Assembly (NCBI GenBank): GCA_964391015.1
Contig: CAYMKU010000058.1
Coordinates: forward strand, 1 to 14,622
Reading direction: 5' to 3'
Origin: XYD12-FULL-36-8 sp964391015
GTDB lineage: Bacteria; Bacteroidota; Ignavibacteria; Ignavibacteriales; Ignavibacteriaceae
Length of the DNA: 14,622 nucleotides
Shown: piece after piece, positions 1 to 8,333 of the stretch
Layout of the letters: every line of letters starts with the position of its first letter
Numbering within the stretch: the first letter of the stretch is position 1
Notes under the pieces: model-generated
The model's input: the letters and a program-made list of their open reading frames with translations, nothing else
Database searches by the model: none
What the model was told of the DNA's origin: nothing
Made by a program: the position numbers and the translations under genes

Positions 1-821
1 ACAAATTCAGTTCGCCCCGCATAATTTATCTGCTCAACACGCATTTTCATTGCAAGCTCGCTGTTATAGTGTGCAACTGACCAAGCTGCATCGAGTGCAC
101 TAAGAACATGATTTATATAGATAAAAACTACTGCGGTAGATGCAACACTATACAAATCATTTGCATCTCCGCGCATAAATGAATATGAATGAAAATTTGG
201 CGATAAGATGTGATAATCAGTATCGTTCGGATTGCTGTCATTCCATCCATGACTAAATTGCGGATATTTCCCGATCATTTCGTAATACTGCTGATCTCCG
301 AAAGGTGCAAGAGCATGGGAATATCCATCACCTATAGCATGTTCCAGGCGATTTAATTCAGTCCAATTAACAGAGCCATTTTCATTTATTACGTGATAAT
401 CTCCCGCAATCAGCGACGGATTTAACCGTTCAAGATTAGCCAGAGTCCATTCAGCATATCTTTTTACATCCCAATTTTTATTCGCAAAGCTTTCGAATTC
501 ATCTGTCTTATTATCACCTTTATTATTAAAGATAATTGCAGTTGTAATAGCAGCTACCTCTACAGTCAAGAAAATACCTGCTTTCCAATATTGTTCTGCG
601 TAATATTCTCCCGCACCAGGAATAATCAAGGACATAATTCCACCAGTTAGCGGGGATTTTCTTTCTTGCTGAAAATCATATTTAATTACTGAACTTGTCT
701 TATAATTATTTTGAATGACTCTGGAATCATTGAAAAGATTACCAGTCAGAGCTAATTCCTTGTTTGATGACTGACTAAACAGAGAAGCAAAAAATAATAT
801 TGAACAAATTATAATCTTCAT
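1..821 (-). CDS. DUF5683-like exported/membrane protein, 3' end outside window
   Basis: This open frame reads without a stop from an ATG at 821 to the left edge, giving 273 complete codons; the C-terminus is missing. Residues 1-17 form a signal peptide (basic start, hydrophobic core, likely cut after FSQ). After a polar stretch comes SPLTGGIMSLIIPGAGEYY (56-74) followed by YWKAGIFL and a hydrophobic segment to about residue 98. A second hydrophobic stretch (about 226-240) runs into INHVLSALDAAW (236-247). The pattern P-G-x-G-x-x-Y-x-x-x-Y-W-K plus a late NH-x-x-S-x-x-D-A motif resembles the DUF5683-type envelope proteins common in Bacteroidota and Ignavibacteria; their function is unknown to me. 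An AAAGGT sequence sits 4 bases upstream of the ATG, which supports the start. It lies 56 bases downstream of the peptidase/barrel gene, same strand, so it may be cotranscribed. The family assignment is from motif memory and could be wrong; the frame and signal peptide are clear. Confidence 0.75.
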   Translation of the reverse strand, partial: MKIIICSILFFASLFSQSSNKELALTGNLFNDSRVIQNNYKTSSVIKYDFQQERKSPLTGGIMSLIIPGAGEYYAEQYWKAGIFLTVEVAAITTAIIFNNKGDNKTDEFESFANKNWDVKRYAEWTLANLERLNPSLIAGDYHVINENGSVNWTELNRLEHAIGDGYSHALAPFGDQQYYEMIGKYPQFSHGWNDSNPNDTDYHILSPNFHSYSFMRGDANDLYSVASTAVVFIYINHVLSALDAAWSVAHYNSELAMKMRVEQINYAGRTEF

Positions 822-877
822 TTTGACCTTTATGATTTTTTTTGAACTTTGCTCATAAAATTTATCAATTGATGGCA

Positions 878-3800
878 CTAAAAATCAAACCCGAATAAGA
901 TACCACCGTAGAATCTCCATTCTTTTCCGTAAGAAACTGATTCATTCCTAACTAATCTTTTAAATTTATCAAATCCATATGAAGCATTAAAAAAAATACT
1001 CGTAGGGAAAAGATAAAAAGAATTCATTTGAATTCGTACTTCTGCCCCTGCCCCCTTTTTGAAATTATTAACCTCGGGTACTTTTCCATTCCATGCATTT
1101 CCTAAATCACCATAAACTGAAAAGAATATTTTATCAATGTAAAGATGTCCGATTCTGGAATCCATATTTGTGAACAAAGGCAAGCGATAAGTAAGATTTA
1201 ACCAGCCAACTTCGTTACCGCTGATTGCATAAAATGGATATGCTTTCATTCCAACCAAACCGCCAAGATAAAAATCAAAAAAGTCTGGTACCTTTGGACC
1301 AAAAATAGTTCCTGCTCTTACTTGTGCAGTTAAAGTATGTTTTGCCCAAAGTGGAAAATGTAGCTTGCTATTCAATTCAAGACGATGAAAATTAAAATTA
1401 TTATACTGAGGTTTTAACACACCATCTTCAACAGTATAATTGCCCTCATTATTAAATTTATTCAGCTCGTAGTTGTATTTTAACTCAGTAGTAAAACCTA
1501 TAGGATTTATATCATCATCTTTGTACGGAAGCATTTGCTCAATTGTGTATGTAAGCTGAAAATTTTTGCCAATCAAATAAACATCGTCTGTTGTTGGGTA
1601 AAGTATATTATTCTGAGGAATAATAAACGCTGCAAGTTCAGCGGTATACCTGCTGAAGATAAACCTAAATTCAATATTTTGAGCTCTGTTGAACAACCGA
1701 TGTTTAGCAGCTACATCGACCTCAAATAAATTGTAACTTACATCTGTCCTTGTGTTAAAGGAATTATCAAGCGAATCGAATATTATAGGAGTAACAGCTT
1801 TTCTGCTTATATTGTAAAGTTCAAGAGACATTTCGGGCTTCAATCCTAAGCTAAATAAAAGCGGCAGTTTGTTTTTATATTCAAAAATTAGAAATAAATC
1901 ACGCTCTAATCTTGAATTTATCGAACCACCGGCAAAAATAGAATAGCGGTTCAGCATATCGTTTGAGGAAACATACACACCGGGTTTTAATTTTTCTAAA
2001 AATTTATTTGATGTGTTGTAGTTGTCATAACGCAGAAATGGGAAAAATGTTAGTCGAGTAAATACACCCGAATATTTTTCTTTTGAATATGAATAAGTTT
2101 CATAATCATTAAAATTTCTAAGGCGTGATAAATTTAATGATTCAACATCACCATTTGGTTTATCCCCAGAAAGTGGAGGATTATTTCTTCGTTCATATTT
2201 CCTTTCAGTAATTACGTGCTTTTGCTCTGGTGTCGGCAAACTAAAAATTTTATATCCTGTTGATGTGTAACCAGCATAAATAATATTCCCATTTGTATCG
2301 ACAGCAGGCATGAAAGCACCACCAAGCACGTTTGTAAACTGCTTCTTTTCCTTAGTACCCAGATTATAAAAATACAGATTGTAAATTCCAGTTTCATCCG
2401 ATGAAAAAACCAAATTTCCATCCCTATCAAAGCAAGGATTCCTTTCATCGTTGTCAGTCGCAACTACTGGAATTGGATTCCCGCCATTCGTTTCAATTTT
2501 ATAAATGTCTCTTGTATGATGATAGGAATAATCAAAAATTATAAACGAGCCATCATTCGAAAACTTCGGATTATAAATTTGTTCACCATTATTATAGAAG
2601 GTCAGTTGCTTAAAATTCTTACCCTCAATATTAACTAAACCTAAATTTGTTGTTCCATCTTTTTGAAAAATAAATACGATAGATTTTTCATCAGGCGAAA
2701 TTGCGGGTTGATTTGCCCTAAGATTGAATGTTAATCTCTTTTCATCTTCTTCCTTCATATTGTAGATATACAAGTCGTGAACATTGTACATGTTAGGATT
2801 ATCATCATCCAATTTTGAATAAATAAATCTGTTCCCATCCTTAAACCACGCTAACGTTGAGCGAATCCCTGAAGTAATTAGTTCTTCTGTTTTGGTGGAC
2901 AAATCGAAAAGATAAACTGATGATGGACTAAAATAGTCGGAAGATTTATTTGAAGTGTAAAGAACTTTTTTCCCATCAGGAGAAAATGCCGGATAAAAAT
3001 TCCCAAACCCATCGGTAGTAATTGTATCTCCAATAACAAGATTTAATTTAATTGATTCAGTTCTTTTCTTGTAATCTTCACTTATAAAATTTTTCCATTC
3101 GTCATAAAGTTCATTTCCATTTTTTCCAATGACATCACTGAAAGCAGCATCAATCGTAAAATTGCCAAACTTGCCCAATGCCTTAGTGATTTCTCTTAAT
3201 TTATCTTCACCATACTTTTGCGAAATATATCTTGTTAAAGCAAACCCCGAATTATATACCGACTCATTGCCAAGACTTGTTTTGCCAAATACTCCCATTT
3301 CATTCCAAGTCAGCATATTTCCATCGAGAGCATAAGACCGTAAGATCATATCGCGATGAGTATCCCAATTATCATAATCAAATTCTTTCCGCATGTACTG
3401 CGCAGTACCCTCGGCAAACCAAGCGGGCATGTTTATAGTTGCAAATGGATATGATACTACGAAGTTTGGAAATCCATAAAGAATATCGGGTCGCCTTTCA
3501 TCTTCATAATTTAACACTTGCAAAAATACTGCTGGTAATGAACGGGTTGATTTCATTGAAGCTTGGATCTGGACAAGGTGTGTGAACTCGTGTGAAATTA
3601 CATTTCTCAGCCAATTATGTGTCCCGCGCAAATCAAAATCTAATGCACTTGTCCAAATCTCAATTTTGTTATCAAAGAAATATGTTGCACCATTGGAATA
3701 ATCATCCAAATCTTTTATGACAAAGTGAGTAATATCTGGTTCATATTGATAAAGTGATGTAATTGGTTCCCAAACTTCATCAGCAATTTTAGCAACGACT

Positions 3801-3955
3801 TCCGCAGTTCTCTCAGCACCCTCATGAAAATGAACTTCGCAATGTTTCCCCTTTATTGTGTACCAATCCAATTCGGGATGAAATTCTGTGAATTGAGAAA
3901 ACACATTTGTTTTAGTAATTAGAACAATAAAAGCTATTCGATAAATTGATTTCAT
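878..3955 (-). CDS. Outer-membrane peptidase: MA-type HExxH domain + PD40/TolB propeller + Omp85-like barrel
   Basis: This encodes a 1025-residue exported protein in three parts. A signal peptide covers residues 1-20 (cut near VFSQ). A zinc-peptidase domain (about 30-300) has HEFTH at 122-126 and AEG with E182 inside PAWFAEGTAQY, the gluzincin arrangement of the peptidase MA-like family. Six WD40/PD40-like blades follow (about 318-570), with repeats such as YPAFSPDGKKVLYTS, QPAISPDEKSIVF and YNPKFSNDGSFIIF. Residues about 625-1025 look like an outer-membrane barrel ending in FGFDF, with an aromatic last residue. Within it, YLGGLVGMKAYPFY (896-909) and VYGDLGNAW (947-955) resemble the L6 motif and the D-x-G-x-x-W strand of Omp85/BamA proteins. 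Similar proteins are often annotated as Tol biopolymer transporter or PD40-domain protein. The inferred role is a cell-surface-anchored peptidase or barrel-dependent transporter; substrate unknown. No clear Shine-Dalgarno precedes the ATG. The gene lies 89 bases downstream of the M6-like gene. Confidence 0.85.
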   Translation of the reverse strand: MKSIYRIAFIVLITKTNVFSQFTEFHPELDWYTIKGKHCEVHFHEGAERTAEVVAKIADEVWEPITSLYQYEPDITHFVIKDLDDYSNGATYFFDNKIEIWTSALDFDLRGTHNWLRNVISHEFTHLVQIQASMKSTRSLPAVFLQVLNYEDERRPDILYGFPNFVVSYPFATINMPAWFAEGTAQYMRKEFDYDNWDTHRDMILRSYALDGNMLTWNEMGVFGKTSLGNESVYNSGFALTRYISQKYGEDKLREITKALGKFGNFTIDAAFSDVIGKNGNELYDEWKNFISEDYKKRTESIKLNLVIGDTITTDGFGNFYPAFSPDGKKVLYTSNKSSDYFSPSSVYLFDLSTKTEELITSGIRSTLAWFKDGNRFIYSKLDDDNPNMYNVHDLYIYNMKEEDEKRLTFNLRANQPAISPDEKSIVFIFQKDGTTNLGLVNIEGKNFKQLTFYNNGEQIYNPKFSNDGSFIIFDYSYHHTRDIYKIETNGGNPIPVVATDNDERNPCFDRDGNLVFSSDETGIYNLYFYNLGTKEKKQFTNVLGGAFMPAVDTNGNIIYAGYTSTGYKIFSLPTPEQKHVITERKYERRNNPPLSGDKPNGDVESLNLSRLRNFNDYETYSYSKEKYSGVFTRLTFFPFLRYDNYNTSNKFLEKLKPGVYVSSNDMLNRYSIFAGGSINSRLERDLFLIFEYKNKLPLLFSLGLKPEMSLELYNISRKAVTPIIFDSLDNSFNTRTDVSYNLFEVDVAAKHRLFNRAQNIEFRFIFSRYTAELAAFIIPQNNILYPTTDDVYLIGKNFQLTYTIEQMLPYKDDDINPIGFTTELKYNYELNKFNNEGNYTVEDGVLKPQYNNFNFHRLELNSKLHFPLWAKHTLTAQVRAGTIFGPKVPDFFDFYLGGLVGMKAYPFYAISGNEVGWLNLTYRLPLFTNMDSRIGHLYIDKIFFSVYGDLGNAWNGKVPEVNNFKKGAGAEVRIQMNSFYLFPTSIFFNASYGFDKFKRLVRNESVSYGKEWRFYGGILFGFDF

Positions 3956-3976
3956 TTATTTATAGGAAAGGTTATA

Positions 3977-4040
3977 CTGGATTCTTACGATCGTTTATGA
4001 TAGAAACAGTAAATATTTCTTAATAAAACATAAGAATCAG
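3977..4040. repeat. Inverted repeat in the gap between the M6-like and peptidase/barrel genes
   Basis: The 89-base gap (3956-4044) contains CTGGATTCTTA at 3977-3987 and TAAGAATCAG at 4031-4040. They are reverse complements over 10 base pairs with one bulged G. A further 8-base palindrome, ACGATCGT, starts at 3987. The 43-base loop and lack of a T-run argue against a simple terminator. It could shape the mRNA between the two genes or be chance in AT-rich DNA. Confidence 0.35.
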
Positions 4041-4044
4041 TTTT

Positions 4045-7017
4045 CTATTTGACTACTGCAATTTTTATTACTTTACTTCCAGTTTTACCTGAAGAACTAT
4101 TAGCTTCAATTCTGGCAAGATAAACTCCACTTTGAATGCTTTCTACATTCCATTTGATTTCATTGTCGAATCCTCCACGGGCATTATCATTCAGTTCAGC
4201 AACAAAGCCACCTGCTAAATCAAATATTTTTACATTAATTTTTGAATCTTCTGTTACGAAATATCTTATGAACGTAGCTCCATCATAAACTGGATTGGGA
4301 TAGTTGTATGCCTTACTTGTTGGTAAGAATTCATTAACAATTTGACTTCTCGAAGCCACTTCGACAAATGATTGATTAAAGCCATTGCCATTTTCTTGTA
4401 ACCAATTCAGTTTGCCTTCATTAATCCCAATTTGCCAAGCTGAAAAGTTATTTTTCTTGTTGATTGCAGCAATTGATAGCTTACTATCCCTAGTAAAAAG
4501 AACAGGCGTACAAACGAGTTCGTTTCCAATTGAAATTGGAAAACCATCAATGACTTTCCCGGTTCCGCCATCAATTGCAAAAATTCTTCCATCTTTAGTC
4601 GAAGCAATTATTTCAGATTTCGTATCACCATCAAAGTCTGCAACTAATGGAGACCCAGCAAAACCGATTCCCTGCGGATCTGCAAATGGAAAATTATCCG
4701 CAAAAGCACCCAATAAATTTATTGCATGAACATTTTGCCCTTGTGTAAAGACTAAATAATTTTCCCCATCATTCTTTATATCTCCTAAACTTAAAGAGTG
4801 AATCATATCTTGAGGAGAAAAAGTAACATCAGCGAGTTTACCTTTTGCACTATTGTTAATATAAATGCGATTACTTCCAATCAAAACCGATGAAACAAAT
4901 TCCCCAGAGGAGTTTTTAGTTAAAACTAAATCATTTAAAGTATTGGCAGAAAAAATTTCGATGCCATTTTCAAAAAATCTTGAACTTGTTATGAATGAAT
5001 AAAATGAAACTGAAGGATCAAATGCAGCTTTAATTATTGGCTCTGTTGCTTGGGAAGTAAGTGTTTTAACGTATTTAGCAGTATCCCCTACTGAGTATTG
5101 AAGCAGCTTCCCTGTTTTTGTTGGGATGAAGATTGAACCATCAGCAAAAATTGGGGCACAGGAAACTTCTTCATTGTTCAATATAGTACTTGTAACTATT
5201 GGAAATTCAATACCTGAAAAAGACTTGTAAAGATTAATCTTTGAACCGATTACACCAATAACGTAATTTGTATCCGACTTATTAACAACAATTGGCTTGA
5301 AAGCTGAAAATTGAATGATTGATTTTACTGAATCACCATTCTCATCATACAATAATAAATCTGTTCCCAAAAGAACACAGGATTTCTTGTTCCTCTGAAG
5401 ATAGGTCAACTTAGTTGTGGAACTTACGGAAGGATAAATATTATTTGAAAAAATTGGTTTGATAGTTGAATCTCCAAAAGCCAGTCTGAATTTCATCCGG
5501 TTCGATATTGAAGAAAAATTTGATAGAGTTATCAAACTATTTGCATTACCATTTGATTTGCTGTTGGGTCTGGTATCTTTTGAAAATTTATTTTTATAAA
5601 GTTTTGATGGATTCCCACTGTACCAAAAATCTTCTGATGAACCTTCACCAATTACAATATCACCCAAGATTGTGGTGAATTGTTCTCCGATATCCTGAAT
5701 GCCATCGGCTTCCTCAACATCAACACCACGACTGTTTTTATCGGCATTAATTTGATTACTGCCAATTTTAGAATTAATAATATTTTCATCAATGTGCCAA
5801 ATTACAATTCCATTTCCTGGAACAGCCCAGTCATACTCATCAACATTAGTTACTACACCATTAACCGAATCGACTGCATAGCTTTGAAAACCCGAAGTAT
5901 CCTTAGGAAAAGTTTTTGTTGATGTTTGCCCATTTAGAATATAAGTTATCTTTGCCCCATCTGAATTTGCATCGCGGATCTTATTCTCTATTAAAAAATA
6001 TTCAGAAGAATTAATTGGAATCTTGATAATGGTTGTATCTGAAAGTGAAGCAATCATGCGTGCAGTCAAACTTAACTCGGATGACACAAAAGGAATGACG
6101 ATTGGGTTTTCCCACCCTAAATAAATTTTTTCCCACGCAGATGGCTCGGGGGGGAAGATTCCACTGTATGCAAAGATTGATTGCCCATCCATCAAACCAA
6201 AACGACCAATGGCACTTAATCCAGTCTTAGTGTCAAATAAGTCTGGAAGTCCTAAATGACTTGCAACATTGGCAACTATCAAGCCGTTTATTGTAATCTC
6301 AAAAAGGTAAGTACTCCCCAGAGAAGTAACTTCCCTGCTTTCAGTTTCAGGGAGTATCATCGAATTATTAATTCTGAAATTCCCATTCGATACAGGGAAT
6401 CCTTGAAAACTATTTCCGTAAATGTTTTGAAGTGCCTTTGAACTAAGGTAAAGCGAAGGAATATCTCTTTCATTTCCAAGACTTCCAGGTAATGAAATAT
6501 CTCTTCCCACCCCAGCATGAAAGATCGCAAATAAATTGTAATCACTAAAATTAAATCCAGGATGCAATTGATCTGCTTTAATCCAGACCTCCGATGCAAA
6601 ATCTCCAACAGGCATAAAATCACTTGAATTATTTGGAGGTGAATAGTTCCTCATCGTTTTCGTTACTGTAATTATCTCTGGAAAAACACTGTATAAAATG
6701 TTTACCTTTCCTTTTGAAACTTTATCAAAGTAGTTTTTAGCAAAGAGCAAATGAGATTCAAAATATTGTTTATCATGTGGAAGAGGATCTAAAATATTTG
6801 TTCCATAATTCTGTGAATAGATAGTTCCAAATTTCCCATTACCAAACGTAGCTCCATCCGAGTCTTCCTGAAAATCTACCATCACTGCTAGAATTTTTAT
6901 TGTATCTTGAGCAGTAAGAGATTCAGGGAAAGGATTAATTTTAGTTAAAAACGATTGGGCAGATAAACTGCCCAATATACTAAGCGATATGAAAAATGAA
7001 CTGAGAAGTTTGAGCAT
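4045..7017 (-). CDS. M6-metalloprotease-like T9SS cargo protein with degenerate zinc site
   Basis: This encodes 990 residues with a signal peptide (1-20, cut near SLSAQ). The N-terminal part (about 35-450) follows the M6/immune-inhibitor-A layout: KILAVMVDFQ (41-50), HLGLPDLFDTKTG (254-266), GRFGLMDG (271-278), LGWENPIVI, SEYFLIENK (338-346), GIVIWHIDE (403-411) and GVDVEEADG (431-439). The usual H-E-x-G-H just before LGLPD is A249-N-V-A-S253, so two zinc-binding histidines and the catalytic glutamate are absent; G256 and D259 remain. The frame is continuous there, so this is substitution, not a frameshift. Residues about 530-880 look like a beta-propeller, with FG-GAP-like LVADFDGDTKSEIIAST (791-807). 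Residues 901-990 are a type A T9SS sorting domain starting near YNYPNPV and ending KVIKIAVVK. Its ATG is 8 bases after the porV stop, so the two are almost certainly cotranscribed. Inference: a secreted, surface-attached pseudoprotease, perhaps with a binding role. Confidence 0.9.
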   Translation of the reverse strand: MLKLLSSFFISLSILGSLSAQSFLTKINPFPESLTAQDTIKILAVMVDFQEDSDGATFGNGKFGTIYSQNYGTNILDPLPHDKQYFESHLLFAKNYFDKVSKGKVNILYSVFPEIITVTKTMRNYSPPNNSSDFMPVGDFASEVWIKADQLHPGFNFSDYNLFAIFHAGVGRDISLPGSLGNERDIPSLYLSSKALQNIYGNSFQGFPVSNGNFRINNSMILPETESREVTSLGSTYLFEITINGLIVANVASHLGLPDLFDTKTGLSAIGRFGLMDGQSIFAYSGIFPPEPSAWEKIYLGWENPIVIPFVSSELSLTARMIASLSDTTIIKIPINSSEYFLIENKIRDANSDGAKITYILNGQTSTKTFPKDTSGFQSYAVDSVNGVVTNVDEYDWAVPGNGIVIWHIDENIINSKIGSNQINADKNSRGVDVEEADGIQDIGEQFTTILGDIVIGEGSSEDFWYSGNPSKLYKNKFSKDTRPNSKSNGNANSLITLSNFSSISNRMKFRLAFGDSTIKPIFSNNIYPSVSSTTKLTYLQRNKKSCVLLGTDLLLYDENGDSVKSIIQFSAFKPIVVNKSDTNYVIGVIGSKINLYKSFSGIEFPIVTSTILNNEEVSCAPIFADGSIFIPTKTGKLLQYSVGDTAKYVKTLTSQATEPIIKAAFDPSVSFYSFITSSRFFENGIEIFSANTLNDLVLTKNSSGEFVSSVLIGSNRIYINNSAKGKLADVTFSPQDMIHSLSLGDIKNDGENYLVFTQGQNVHAINLLGAFADNFPFADPQGIGFAGSPLVADFDGDTKSEIIASTKDGRIFAIDGGTGKVIDGFPISIGNELVCTPVLFTRDSKLSIAAINKKNNFSAWQIGINEGKLNWLQENGNGFNQSFVEVASRSQIVNEFLPTSKAYNYPNPVYDGATFIRYFVTEDSKINVKIFDLAGGFVAELNDNARGGFDNEIKWNVESIQSGVYLARIEANSSSGKTGSKVIKIAVVK

Positions 7018-7025
7018 GATAATAA

Positions 7026-8207
7026 TTAAATTCCTCTAGGTAAACCTCTAGTTTTGTCTGGGACACCTCCCCATCCAATTAGTACACTGAATCGGAGCGT
7101 ATCTGAGAGTGGATGATTTTCTTCAGCTGCAGAAATGTAGCTGAAATCAAATCCGTAAATATCATATCTTATACCAGCACCAAAGGTCATGAATTTTCTA
7201 TTTCCATAGGCAGGGTCTTCATAGAAGTAACCCCATCTCAAAGCAAACAGAAAATCTCCAGGGCTTCCATACCAATATTCCAAGCCACCTGAAGTTACGA
7301 TATCACGAAGTTCTTCGCTTATTGGTTTATCTCCCCATGCATGGAAAATAGCTTTGTAAAACTCATCTGACTCAGATTTAGCAACTAAACTATCCCCAGA
7401 TTGAACATAAACTGTTCTTCGGCTGACTAAAAGTTTACTAAAATCAAGGGTAGCAACTAAAGAGTTATATTCATCTTTAAAAACATTAAATGCAAACCCT
7501 AATCTGAAATTGGTAGGAATAGGATCGGCTTGTGCTCTATCGATATAATAAATCTTAGGACCTAGATTACTCAAGTTAATACCAATGCTTAACTTCTCAC
7601 CTATATCTTCATCAATAAAAGGTAACATTAAGGATTTTGGTCTCCACATAGCAGCAATATCAAAGCTAACAGATGTCGCCACCCCTTTACCTTGTTCTTC
7701 TCCTGCACCTTTATCGGACAATCGGCTATGAATTAAACGCGCATTCAGTCCAAAGCCCCAATCTTCTGAAAGCTTTGTTGCATATCCCAAAGTTAAAGCA
7801 GCATCAAAAGACCTGAATCTTCCAATCTCTTCTGGTGAATCGGGGCCTGTTCTTACAAACTCACCAAAGTTCATGTAAGTAATACTCCCCGTAACACTTC
7901 CACTTAACTCCTCAACGTATTGTCTATAAGTAAGATAATCATAGAAAAGATCGAGATGAAACTGTGGTAACCAGTTACTGTGAGTTATACTAACTTCGGT
8001 ACCGGTTTGGAAAGCAATTCCGGCAGGATTCCAAAAAATTGCAGCCGAATTGTCAGCTAATCCAGTACCAGATTCTCCTACACCACCAGCTCTTGAATCT
8101 GGGGCAAGCAATAAGAATGGAACAGCAGCTTCACCTTGCGCATAGGACGATCTACCAACCATAATAATCATAAAGCTGACCATCATTACCCTAAATACTA
8201 CATTCAT
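7026..8207 (-). CDS. porV: T9SS outer-membrane shuttle protein PorV
   Basis: PorV is a 14-stranded FadL-like outer-membrane barrel that collects T9SS cargo from the translocon and delivers it to the PorU sortase complex. The 393 residues are about the usual family length. A signal peptide covers 1-23 (cut near SSYA). The family hallmark lies directly after it: VPFLLLAPDSRAGGVGESGTG (29-49), then AAIFWNPAGIAF (55-66). The rest alternates polar and hydrophobic residues as expected for a barrel, with strand-like segments such as GGLEYWYGSPGDFLFALRWGYF and YGFDFSYISAAEENH. After the last strand-like FSVLIGWGG there is a short basic tail, DKTRGLPRGI. The start is fixed by a strong Shine-Dalgarno 7 bases upstream. 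The gene is 126 bases downstream of porU, the same order seen in other T9SS bacteria, and is followed 8 bases later by a T9SS cargo gene. Confidence 0.93.
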   Translation of the reverse strand: MNVVFRVMMVSFMIIMVGRSSYAQGEAAVPFLLLAPDSRAGGVGESGTGLADNSAAIFWNPAGIAFQTGTEVSITHSNWLPQFHLDLFYDYLTYRQYVEELSGSVTGSITYMNFGEFVRTGPDSPEEIGRFRSFDAALTLGYATKLSEDWGFGLNARLIHSRLSDKGAGEEQGKGVATSVSFDIAAMWRPKSLMLPFIDEDIGEKLSIGINLSNLGPKIYYIDRAQADPIPTNFRLGFAFNVFKDEYNSLVATLDFSKLLVSRRTVYVQSGDSLVAKSESDEFYKAIFHAWGDKPISEELRDIVTSGGLEYWYGSPGDFLFALRWGYFYEDPAYGNRKFMTFGAGIRYDIYGFDFSYISAAEENHPLSDTLRFSVLIGWGGVPDKTRGLPRGI

Positions 8208-8214
8208 TTTATAA

Positions 8215-8220
8215 CCTCCA
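8215..8220 (-). promoter_or_regulatory. Strong Shine-Dalgarno site for porV
   Basis: On the minus strand the sequence TGGAGG lies 7 bases upstream of the porV ATG. This is a near-perfect anti-16S match at ideal spacing. It stands out because porU and the peptidase/barrel gene have no comparable site, in keeping with the weak use of such sites in this phylum. It suggests porV is translated at a higher rate than its neighbours. Confidence 0.7.
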
Positions 8221-8333
8221 AATAAGATTTTTTCTTTTTATTAAATAATTCGTTGTAACTAATTGTATATTTCTTAAGAAGTTAATATATAAAATAAACT
8301 AAAGAATTCTATACAAATACTGATTAGAATCTC
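8221..8333. other. porU-porV spacer
   Basis: This AT-rich spacer holds a perfect 10-base palindrome, TTCTTAAGAA, at 8271-8280, and an 8-base one, AGAATTCT, at 8303-8310. I see no hairpin with a T-run that would end porU transcription and no convincing promoter, so porV is most simply read from the porU transcript, possibly with an extra promoter I cannot identify. Confidence 0.4.

Noticed and set aside
6240..6300. Loss of HExxH in the M6-like protein as a frameshift or sequencing error
   Set aside because: The reading frame is continuous with conserved M6 sequence on both sides, and the spacing to LGLPD is preserved, so substitution is the simpler explanation.
1535..6441. Plus-strand open frames of 60-115 codons inside the large minus-strand genes
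   Set aside because: They are antisense to clear coding sequence, lack ribosome sites and recognisable domains, and are expected by chance in long genes.
8271..8310. Short palindromes TTCTTAAGAA and AGAATTCT before porV as operators
   Set aside because: They are short, A/T-dominated and not placed on a convincing promoter, so I list them only as content of the spacer.
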